Below are positions 1 through 9,590 of a stretch of 33,982 bases of DNA, piece after piece (position 1 is the stretch's first letter; each line of letters begins with the position of its first letter). A program made the position numbers and the translations under genes. This DNA is from Baffinella frigidus (Eukaryota; Cryptophyceae; Cryptomonadales; Baffinellaceae). The DNA lies in contig MU646810.1 in the NCBI GenBank assembly GCA_026770585.1, positions 247,105-281,086 on the forward strand, read 5' to 3'. The notes beneath the pieces were generated by a model that ran no database searches, was not told the origin of the DNA, and was given only the letters and a program-made list of their open reading frames with translations.

Positions 1-652
1 GGGGGGGGGCGCGGTTATTCCGACCGCATACCGCCATGGCACGGTGGCAGTGGTCGTTGGAGCCATTGGTACCAACCGCGGATCGTTCGTTGTTGGTACC
101 AACCGCGGATTCTATCCGGAAAAATCTTCTACCCCACCCCCAAACCCTAAACCCAACGTGTGATGCGGGCAGGAGAGGAAGAAGAGGGCTGGTGGCACCC
201 ACAAAGTAGAGGTTGTCGCCGAGCGCAAGTTTCTTCTTCTTCTTCTTCTTCTTCTTTATTACTCTCGATACAGGCCCTAAATGAGGCCCTTGGGCCTTGA
301 GTTGCGTGATACAAGAACGAGCGTGCGCACCACATCCGAGTTCGCCTGCAGACTACTAGTATTATAGTGCTGACTAATAGTATTATATTGCTGACTAATA
401 GTATTGAAGTGCTGACGAATAGTATTGTAGAGCAGGCCTAGACCTCACATAGACCTCAGATAGGCCTCAGATAGACCTCAGATAGACCTCAGACAGACCT
501 CAAATAGACATCCCATAGACCTCCCATAGACCTCAAATAGACCTGATTATAGTGCTGGCTAATAGTACTGTAGTGCGGACGCAACCCACAAAGTAGGGTT
601 GGGCGCTACCCGCAAAGTAGAAGTTATCGCCGAGCGCAAGCACCACCTCCGA
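1..652. repeat. Repeat-rich non-coding stretch with two short tandem arrays
   Basis: No gene is visible. A motif TGGTACCAACCGCGGAT occurs twice near 65-112. At about 355-420 a unit of about 21 bp (CTGACTAATAGTATT core) repeats four times. At about 440-540 an 11-12-bp unit (ATAGACCTCAG and variants) repeats about nine times. A TTC-rich run lies at 229-256. The segment CACAAAGTAGAGGTTGTC at about 199 recurs in variant form at about 608. Confidence 0.7.
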
Positions 653-830
653 GTTGGCCTCCGCGGCAACAACCCCCATCGCCGCAGCCACCCGAGCCTG
701 CTCATCCACCAACTTTCAGAAGAGAAATGGAAGAACGGAAAAAGTTGATTTCAACCTTTGCTTTGGTTCACTTTTGGTGTCTGGTGGCCATGTTGGCCTT
801 CGTGGCGACGACCCCCATCGCCACAGCCAC
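653..830. repeat. Direct duplication of a 38-bp coding-like segment
   Basis: The segment at about 653-691 (TTGGCCTCCGCGGCAACAA start, CGCCGCAGCCAC end) is repeated at about 792-830 with a few substitutions. The spacer is an unrelated stretch of about 100 bp. This resembles the exon-echo pattern seen elsewhere in the window, but I cannot identify a protein here. Confidence 0.55.
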
Positions 831-1662
831 AAGAAATGGCTCCAAATGTCGATAAATCAAAAGTCAACTTTTACCTGAGCATGCCCTCATCCGGGACAAT
901 CATTTAATTCAATGAATTTGGGCAATGCAGATTACTACACATACGGCTCATACTAGTAATAGTAAACCACCGTAGCCTGCTCCGCGTTAAGTTGCTTCGG
1001 GACTGAGCCTGCCGGGGGAGCTCATCCGAGAACATGTTTGATTTACAAGAAAATGGCCTATCAAACAGGGTTCTGGTCCTAATTAAATTTACCTAGGGCC
1101 CTAATTAACCTTCGCCCAACTCCTATGAACAAACAGGGATTCGTTGCGTGGGGAGCGTAGGATGTTGATATATAATCCATCCGGAAAAAGCTCGCAAGCG
1201 CGGCCGACACGGGGTACAGTATGCAGCAAATGCGGAATGCATGTGCAGCGCTGCCGCTGATTGTTTGGCAATACATGACCAAACTCTCTGCGGGGGGAGC
1301 GGGGTGAGCGGCGGTAGTGACGGAGTAAGCACAAGAGGGACGGCGAGATTAATTGCTTTTGGCGCAACGAAATCTACCACACAAATGTTTTTCTATTACC
1401 AGTATGCCCCTATCGTGTAGTGATGTTCGCTGCCCCACAGCAATTAGTTGGTGTGCTAGGGGTGCTAGGAACACGCAAGGCAGTCACGACCGACCGTCTG
1501 GCTTCGGCGTCCGTTGACGAGCCTGCCGGCGGGGCTGTTCCACGTTTGCGGAGGTTAAACCGTGGGACGGCTAGCCACGCCATGAAAATAATGTTTGAAT
1601 CGGAACCACACCGGAGGGCAGGACATCCCTTCCACGTGACGCGAAACCACACCGGAGCCACG
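831..1662. other. Intergenic stretch with remnants of foldback elements
   Basis: No gene is supported. A left arm of an element (AACATGTTTGATTTACAAG, AAAATGGCCTATCAAAC) at about 1030-1140 matches the intact element at 5273-5424 but lacks its right arm. ACTACACATACGG at about 935 and the CCTATGAACA motif at about 1122 belong to recurring element families. The motif AACCACACCGGAG occurs twice, at about 1604 and 1646. Confidence 0.5.
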
Positions 1663-1788
1663 CCACGCCAGAGTGCAGGAGGGGGTTGATTTTATTAGAA
1701 CGTTTCTGGATACGTTGCTTGACTTTTGAAAACCACTGCCTTGAGGAGGCATTGACTTTTGGTGAACCCTTCAAAGACTCTGGCGTGG
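1663..1788. mobile_element. MITE-like element, CCACGCCAG-ended family
   Basis: This 126-bp element has inverted ends CCACGCCAGAGT and ACTCTGGCGTGG. Its interior carries GACTTTTGAAAACCACTGCC and ATTGACTTTTG motifs that are shared almost unchanged with 14226-14352. Other members are at 17772-17897 and 19806-19929. It has no coding capacity, so it would be mobilised in trans. Confidence 0.75.
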
Positions 1789-1815
1789 AGACGGGTCGGA
1801 CCTGCGTCTTGCCGG

Positions 1816-1948
1816 AAACCCCTTTTAAAAGTCGTTTTCCTAAGTCAACTCTCTCACAAACCCGTCAACTTATTCTTAACTCTACGCACAAGTTGACGAA
1901 TTTGTAGGGGAGTTGACTTTCGGAGAAGGACTTTTAAAAGGGGTTTTC
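1816..1948. repeat. Foldback with AAACCCCTTTTAAAAGTC arms
   Basis: The left arm AAACCCCTTTTAAAAGTC (about 1817-1834) is complementary to GACTTTTAAAAGGGGTTTT (about 1929-1947). Outside the arms, GACCTGCGTCTTGCC and GACCTGGGTCTTGCC lie as near direct repeats. The centre is AT-rich with several AGTTGAC or GTCAACT motifs. It is non-coding. Confidence 0.65.
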
Positions 1949-2291
1949 CGAGATAAGACCTGGGTCTTGCCAGCGTCCATGTGCATCTCGTCTGGCTTGA
2001 CGTTGCAGTTGTCGGCGCCACACCTACGTGGGGGGAAAGGCGAGGTTGATTGAGTTGACATACACGACCGCGGTGTGGAGTCATGGGGGGAGGTGGGTTC
2101 AACGTTAAGACAGACACGAGCCACACCTATGAATGGAGGCTTTATGAGGAGATAACGAGACTGTCTGAGCAACCGGAGCCAGCCGTGCAGAACGACCCTC
2201 GTGAACGTAAGTGACATGGCGATCTCAGATCTCCTTGGGGTGTATGTGTCCTCCTCAAAAGAACCTCAAAAGGTCCTGGGATAACCACCAG

Positions 2292-2419
2292 CCATCCCAA
2301 GTGGCTCAAATAGTGCCCTGGAAGGTCTTCGACTTTACCTTGGATCGGGGTCGGATCCGACCCCGATGTCAAGGTAAATCGAAAATGTCCCAGGGCACTA
2401 TTTGAGCCACCTCCAAGGT
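2292..2419. mobile_element. Foldback element with GGGTCGGATCCGACCC centre
   Basis: This is a long inverted repeat. CAAGTGGCTCAAATAGTGCC at the left pairs with GGCACTATTTGAGCCAC at the right, around a palindromic centre GGGTCGGATCCGACCC. A near-identical copy lies at about 31802-31930. A related element with a different arm but a similar centre lies at about 23060-23180. Confidence 0.75.
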
Positions 2420-2709
2420 CTGGTGGGACGCACCCGGCGCTGGGTGTAGGGTTATGGGGTTCTGGGGTGGGATTCTGGAGTTCCGAGGTTGTGGGGCTGT
2501 GGAGGTCAGAGGTTTGGGGATTGACGGGTTTGCGGGTTGCGGGTTTCTTGTTGATGGTTTGGGGAGGTGTTAGGAGTTCGGGGGTTGAGGGGCTGAGGAG
2601 TTGAGCAGTGGAGGAGTTGAGTTGTTGGCGGATTAAGGGATGGTAGTTTAGAGGTGCGGGGCTGAGGATCTCAAGGGTCGAGTGGTTGGGGGCAGATAGG
2701 GGTCTACAC
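2420..2709. repeat. Telomere-like degenerate repeat, probable first intron of the phosphatase gene
   Basis: On the plus strand this is a G-rich degenerate repeat (GGGTTNTGGGG, GAGTTGAGG units), so it is C-rich on the coding minus strand. It begins right after the predicted donor of the phosphatase exon, so it is most simply part of that intron. No further phosphatase exon is visible down to base 1. Confidence 0.5.
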
Positions 2710-2903
2710 CCCCAGTCGCCGACCGAGAGGAACGCAAGCGACGTTGTCGTGGATATCTGCGGGGTGGGGAGCGGGTCGTCGCTTCTTCGAGTGATGATGC
2801 AGAGCTCTCCGGGCGCGTCGCACTGCCCCGCATACTGGAATTCGCTCTCCGACGCCGCGCTCACCACCGCCAGGGCGAGGAGGAGGAGGCGGTGCAGAGC
2901 CAT
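2710..2903 (-). CDS. First exon of a purple-acid-phosphatase (TRAP)-like metallophosphoesterase
   Basis: The predicted start is the ATG at 2903 (minus). The first about 17 residues (MALHRLLLLALAVVSAA) form a typical signal peptide, so the product is probably secreted or lysosomal/vacuolar. A cysteine-containing linker and a Ser/Thr-rich stretch follow, then SLAFLSVGDWG. That last motif matches the first metal-binding block (hydrophobic-x-x-GDWG) of tartrate-resistant/purple acid phosphatases, whose Asp binds the dinuclear metal centre. A donor (GG|GTGTAG) follows directly after the GDWG codons, as expected for a split GG. The open frame continues to 2142 but becomes low-complexity repeat, which I treat as intron. 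The later GNHD and GHxH blocks are not in the window, so the gene is either cut by the window's left edge or is a pseudogene. It is divergent from the hydrolase gene. Confidence 0.65.
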
Positions 2904-3099
2904 GCGATTAGATGTTGCAGATCTCTGTTCTCTTCTCTGGAGCTGAAAGGCCGCCAAAAAAGAATGTAATTTACCGACCGTGAAGATCTGGCGCGGTTGG
3001 AAAAGAGATCAGGTCGTGTCCGAGGATCACGACCCTGTTGTGCCCGTCACAGTGCGCCCCAACTTTTTTGATCCAATCTCAACGCAACGCATCCCAAAA
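2904..3099. promoter_or_regulatory. Short divergent intergenic region, probable bidirectional promoter
   Basis: Only 196 bp separates the two predicted start codons (minus at 2903, plus at 3100), so both genes must be driven from here or from overlapping upstream exons. I see no clear TATA box or other named element. The plus reading frame is open upstream from 2980, so an earlier start cannot be excluded. Confidence 0.4.
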
Positions 3100-3333
3100 A
3101 TGTCAACGGACCTCTACATCTACTTTGCGGTCTCCGTCGTGACTTTCGTATGCCTGTTTCTCTGCTGCCCCCCGTGCGCCAGATGCCTCCCCTTTCTCTG
3201 CGGAAACGAATGCTGCTGCTGCTGCAAAACGGAGGGCAAGGATCTCGAGGGAGGTGAGGGGGGCAAGCACCCAGCGTCCGAGACGCGCACGATCCTGCCG
3301 AAGATTATCTTCCGACTTCCCGCCGCCTTCCTG
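3100..3333 (+). CDS. Hydrolase exon 1: N-terminal membrane segment and cysteine clusters
   Basis: It opens at ATG 3100 with a hydrophobic segment, then the runs CCPPCARC and ECCCCCKTEG. These resemble the palmitoylated N-terminal Cys cluster of ABHD17 proteins. It ends in phase 0 at CTG|GTATCC. Confidence 0.7.
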
Positions 3334-5871
3334 GTATCCTCTCAGAGTCCTTGTGTTTCAAAGAGTTTTGCTTTTTTGGTCTTTCACATTTGGCAAGGTC
3401 TGAGATTGGTTGGCCGCAGCTCGGCTACGCGATCTCGGCGATACTCGTCGCGATCTACGCCTCAACCTTCACGCCGTACCCGGGCACTTCGTTCGATACT
3501 TGCAAGGATACGTGCGCCGACACCGATCTGTCCTGCTGCACATACACTGGTCGATCAGGGTTCAGGGTTCAGGGCTCAGGGTTGACAGAATGGGACGTTG
3601 CGCTTCTCCCTTGACACCCCGCCCCTTCCTGGAGGCATCCCAGGGGCAAATTCATGCTTTCTTCAGTCAACTCCCATACAAATGCCACCAGAATCGGGTG
3701 GCATCTGTGGGAGATTGACTTAAGATTTGCCCCTGGGTTGCCTCCAGGGTGGCTTCGACTCAAAGGAGAACACCTTCCCCTACGCCAGGACCGTCCAGTC
3801 CTCCACACACCACCAGCAACTACCCGCAGCTTTCATAGGGAAACTCCTGGAAAGTTCGGTAGTTTCCTTACGGATTTAGGTAGGACCTACCTACCGTAGG
3901 CCGTAGGGCTCCTATGACCAAAATATCCTAGGATTTTGGCCTACGGTAGGAGGTCCTAGGCAATACCGTAGGAGAAACTACCGAACTTTCCAGGAGTTTT
4001 TCGACTAGCTTATCCCGGGGTTTGAAATCTTTCGGACCCTGGTACAAATCAATGAAATCTCATTGATATCTCCCGTCAGTAATTCCTAGGTCCCTAGGCC
4101 CTTCCTACTGTAGGGTCCTAGTAATTAATAAGATTCTTTTATAAAATTATGGATCCTTGCAAGGACCCGGGAAAAGCTGCTACGGGTTGCTGGTGGCATG
4201 GCCCGCGGTCGCTCTGAGTTCGGAGCTTGGAGGGAACCACCGTTCCGTCGGGGTTTCGCAAAGCGGGCAGCACTTGGGCATTCAGAGGTCAACTAAGGTT
4301 TAGGCTGCTCTTTGACCTCTGCTCCGTCGTCGGAACCTGTACAGGATACGGCGCGGTTAGGTCCTAGTCAAAGCAGGCCTCATGCGGAGGGTACTCTCGC
4401 CACTTAAGGGACACCTCCCGCAGGCGCCATCGTGCCTCCCTAACTCGCCCTAGGCAGGTCCTAGGGCCCTACCGTAGGGCGTACGAACCTACTCGCCACT
4501 TGAGGAATAGACCACTTAAGGAATATCTCCCGCAGGTGCCATCGTGCCGTACACGGACGTGTCTTTCACTTCATCGGTACACCCTAAACCCGCCCTAAAC
4601 CCTGAACCCTGAACCCTGAACCCTGAACCCTGGACCCTGAACCCTGAACCCTAAACCCTCAACCCTCAATCCTCAACCCTCAACCCTCAACCCTGAACCC
4701 TCAACCCTCAACCCTCAACCCTCAAGCCTAACCCCTAAACCCGAAACCCTCAACCCTCAACCCTGCACCCCACACCCTGCACCCCAAACCCCACACCCCA
4801 ACCCCCAAACCCCAAACCCTCAAGCAGGGTGAAATGATACACGGGTAGTGGTTCCCAAGCGCAACCCCTAACCCCCAAACCCTAAACCTTAAACCCTCAA
4901 CCCGGCACCCCAAACCGCAAACCCTCGACCATAAACCATAAACCATAAACCATAAACCATAAACCCTCAACCCTACACCCCAAACCCTAAACCCCAAACC
5001 CTATACCCCAAACCCTGCACCCCAAACTCCACACCCCAAACCCCAAACCCCAAATCTTCAAGCAGGGTGAAACGATGCACGGGTGGTGGATCCCAAGCGC
5101 GAACCCTAACTGCCAAACCCTAAACCCTGAAGCCTAACCCTAAACGCTAAACCCTCAGGGGGAGACGACGCATGGGTGGTGGATCCCGAGCGCGAATGGC
5201 TCAAACTTCACAATCCACTTAACCCTCAACCCTGCACACCAAACCCCAAACCCCAAACCCTGAAGCCTAACCTCATCCGTGGACCTGTTTATTTCAAAAG
5301 AAAATGGCCTATCAAACCGGGTTCTGGTCTTAATTAAATTTACTCAGGGCCCTAATTAATCTTCGTCCACCTCCTATGAACATATAGGGATCCATTTTCT
5401 TTTAAATTAAACATGTGCCCGGACCAAATCCTCAACCCTAAATCAGGGGGAGACGATGCATGGGTGGTGGATCCCGAGCGCGAATGGCTCAAACTTCACA
5501 ATCCTCTACAACCACGGGAGCGGCGCCAACGTCGCGGTTCAACCCCCCCCCCCAAATTTCACGAAATTTGCCTAGATTTCCATGAAATTAGTCTAAATTT
5601 CTGAAGCAAATTGCATGGGACGGGGGTCAAAATTCACCCGAGATATTGAGGGGGGGGCGGATTGATCAGAGGAAATCGAATGAGGTCAACGGTTTGTCCC
5701 AGCGCAAACGGCTCCAACTTCACAATCCTCTACACATCCTCAACCCTAAACCCTAAACCCTAAACCCTAAACCCTAAACCCTAAACCCTAAACACTAAAC
5801 TGTAAACCCTCAACCCTCAACCCTAAACCCCAAACCCCAAATTGTAAACCCGAAACCCTCAACCCTCAACC

Positions 5872-5907
<36 letters not shown>

Positions 5908-8900
5908 GAAACCCAAAACCCTCAACCCTCAACCCTAAACCAGGTTCGCTACCGCCAGGACCGCTATCAGGTTATAAACCTTACACCCTAAACCCTAAAC
6001 CCAAAACCCAAAACCCTAAACCCAAACCCCTAAACCCAAACCCCTAAGCCAAAACCCTGAACACTAAACCCTGGACCCTTAGAGTGTTCCAGACCCACTC
6101 TAAGCCTTCAGAGTGTACCAGACACACTCCAAACCCTAATCTCTCACCCCGAAACCCAGACTGTTGGGTTCGATCCGTAATAAATGTACTTTTCTTCAAA
6201 CCCTGCATCCTAGACCCAAAATCCTAAACCCTAAACCCCCAAACCCTAAACCCTGGCCCACCAAGAAGGGCTCTATGGGGGTTATTCAAAAAGTCAATTT
6301 CAAAGTTTTTTTTAGGAAAATCCGTTACCCTTTTCTGTCAAAAATGTTTTTTGAATAAACCCATCGGCTCGAAGCACGACCCCGAATCGCCTCACTGAAA
6401 AGCCCCACCTGTCCACGCCATGTCACAAGTGGACATTTCACACGCAACTTTTCGCGCTAAAAGTGTTTCGTGGTACAAAAAAACATTGAAGCGCCCACGA
6501 AGGGCTCCAATTCCCAACACGTTTGGCGTGTTTCCCTGGTGAGAATCAACTTTACCTGCAGATGGTGTAGTAAAATGAAAATCCGACTTATGATCTGGCG
6601 CGGCCCTGCCTGATCGTGTGCCCCTCGGACTGACAGTGGATGCGTTCTGAGCTGGGCGTCAACGTCTTTGTCTACGACTACCCCGGTACTTCCCCTGTCT
6701 ATCGTTTCCCGGTTTCTCGGACACCACCATAGCACCCGTATGCATCGGTTCAGGGTTTAGGGTTTAGGTGTGTGGGGTTTATGGTTGCGGGTCTAGGTTT
6801 TAGGGTGTAGGGTGCTGGGTGTAGGGTGCTGGGTGTAGGGTGTTGGGTGTAGGGTGTAGGGTGTAGGGTGTAGGGTGTAGGGTGTAGGGTGTAGGGTGCA
6901 GGGTGTAGGGTGTAAGGTGTAGGGTGTAGGGTATTCTCTACTCCCTCTCGGCTGTTGACAGGAACGTTGATTCTCGTCCCAACCTTGCGTGCTCTCAACG
7001 ACGTTCCTGCCGTCGTGATGAGACGGGGCGATAAGACTCGATGAGGCGGCATCTTAATAGGGTAACGGACTAAAAATAGGGTAGTTAGGCCTACGGTATT
7101 ACCTACGGTAGGCCGTAGGGTTTTTCTTAGGAGGCCCCCTAGGCCCCTACGGCCTACCGTAGTCAATACCGTAGGCCTAACTACCCCATTTTTAGTCCGT
7201 TAAACTATGAATCTGCGTAAGTCCTCCGAACCTCGCCGGACTTGATACTGCTGAGAGTCTCTCTCACCACAGAATACCCTACACCCTACACCCTACACCC
7301 TACACCCTACACCCTACACCCTACACCCTACACCCAACACCCTACACCCAACACCCTGCACCCTAGACTAGGATGACCGGAGTGACTTGACCACACGGGA
7401 CTGTTCACCAAACCGAGCAGGGTTTTGTACCGGAGTTGCACCGGGTTCACCAACCCGGGCAGGGTTTTGTACCAACCCGGGAAGGGTTTTAGCACCCCTC
7501 TCTTTTTCGAGTGGCGATGCTGATTCTGTCGGAGACACTCCTTTGAGACCCCCCTCTGAACAAGACCCAGCAGGGTTAGAGCGGAGCCAACGTTTTTGGC
7601 GCCTATTTTTTTGTAGGCACCTCCGCCACCACTTAGGGTGGGAGTCAACTTCATAGGCTGACGGCCTGAAAATGGGGTAGTTAAGCATACGGCATTGCCT
7701 AGGACCTCCTACCGTAGGCCGAGGGATCCTAGGACCAAAACGTCTCGGCCTACGGTAGGAGGTCCTAGGCAATGCCGTAGGCCTAACTACCCCATTTTCA
7801 GGCCGTTACCCTATTAAAGAGCGCGTGAACCATGAGCATCCTTCGGGTGGGATGCAGGTTACGGAAAGTCCTGAGCATCTCTGATGCTCTGATACGAACA
7901 GAGGGCCCGTGCTCGGGAACAGACTGTTCCCGAGCACGGGCAGGTTCTTTTACGGGGAACCCCTCTCTTTTTCACCATGAAGAGCGCTGATTATGTCGGT
8001 CGGAGACACCGCTATTTTTTCATCATCAAGAGTGCGGAGACTGTCAATCGGAGGCGCGAGCGTGAACACCGTTGGGTCAAGAGCAGAAGCCATAAATTTG
8101 AAACTGGGCGGGATCGAACAGGTTATGGCAAGTCCAAGGGATCCCCGGATGAATCCAAGGTCTACCAGTCAGGACGCGACGCACTGTCCTATGTGAGACC
8201 CCCCCCCCGACTCTCTTCTTCTTCATCTTCTTCTTTTTCTTTTTCTCCTTTTTCTTTTCTTTTTTCTCTTTTTTCCCCCGTCTTCTTCCTTCATTTCTCT
8301 CAAGCCTGGATGAGTGGTCCTAGAGATGACGCTGCCCCCCCCTGCAGGTGAAAACGCGCCTCGGACAGACGGACGCGCAGCTCCTCGTCCTCGGCCGGTG
8401 AGCGCCCCACTTAGCAGCGACCCAAGATATTTTCCCCCGGATTCTCGGGGGAAATTCCGGTTGGAATCCATAGCAATGGATATGATTATAGTACAAATCG
8501 GCTCGTCGGCCGGTGAGTGCCTTTGGTGTCCGACGCGCCAGTACTAATCCAGGACACGCCAGTACTGACAACGCCGCTGCGCTCTCTCTGGTTGAGACAA
8601 CAGTCACATTTCGCGAGACGCGAAGCTCCTCGTCTTCGGCCGGTGAGCGCCGTTGGTGTTCATAGGCTAACGTCCTGAAAACCGGGTAGTTGAGCCTACG
8701 GTATTGCCTACGGCCGTAGGGGCCTAGGGGGGGTCCTATGAAACTCTCCCATTTGTTTCCGAGGAGCTGCTCGTCCTCGGCCGGTGAGCGCCCCACTCGA
8801 AAATGCTGGAGGAGCCTATTTACATGTGGGGTTGTAAAAAACTGTACCAGGATAACGTCACCAACCTCGTAACTGTGCTGATTTCGCAGAGGTACGTGAC

Positions 8901-9355
8901 CAATCAACGAAAGTTACTACACACATGCCCACTTGTAAAAGCATCTCCGTTTTAAATAGGCCCCTCTAGCATTCTCGCGTGGCCGTTGGTATCCTCATCG
9001 TCAGCTGATTTTCGTGTAGCTCTGGGGATTCTGGGATACAGTCCCGTGTAGGATGACTGGAGTGACTTTACCACACGGGACTGTATCCCCAAAGTAGCTC
9101 TCAGTCGTGGGATGTCGGGCGAAAGGTCCTTCTAAGGGCGAAAGGTCCTTCTAAGGGCGAAAGGTCCTTCTGAGACCCCTAAAAACCAATGGCTCAAGCG
9201 CACCTTGGACCTCTTCCAGGAGCATGGGCAACGCTGTGGCGACGAAGCTGGGGTCTGAGTCGGACACGGGCTTCCGGGGACTGATCATCCAGAGCGGCTG
9301 GTCGAATTACAAGTCTGTCTCCGAACCCTACACCCTGAACCCTGAACCCTCTACC

Positions 9356-9393
<38 letters not shown>

Positions 9394-9397
9394 TAAC

Positions 9398-9436
<39 letters not shown>

Positions 9437-9488
9437 GCCCTCAGCCCTCGACCCCAGACCTTACACCCTGAACCCTCAACCCTCAGCC

Positions 9489-9520
<32 letters not shown>

Positions 9521-9530
9521 ATCATCAGCC

Positions 9531-9590
<60 letters not shown>

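Noticed and set aside
2142-2957. One uninterrupted 271-residue phosphatase-like protein
   Set aside because: After GDWG the frame becomes low-complexity repeat and then runs through the 2292-2419 foldback. A donor follows GDWG directly.
4575-5310. True chromosome end (telomere)
   Set aside because: Arrays are degenerate, occur in both orientations throughout the window and sit inside introns of conserved genes.
9118-9175. CRISPR-like direct repeats
   Set aside because: The 19-bp units are directly adjacent with no spacers, and the sequence is eukaryotic.
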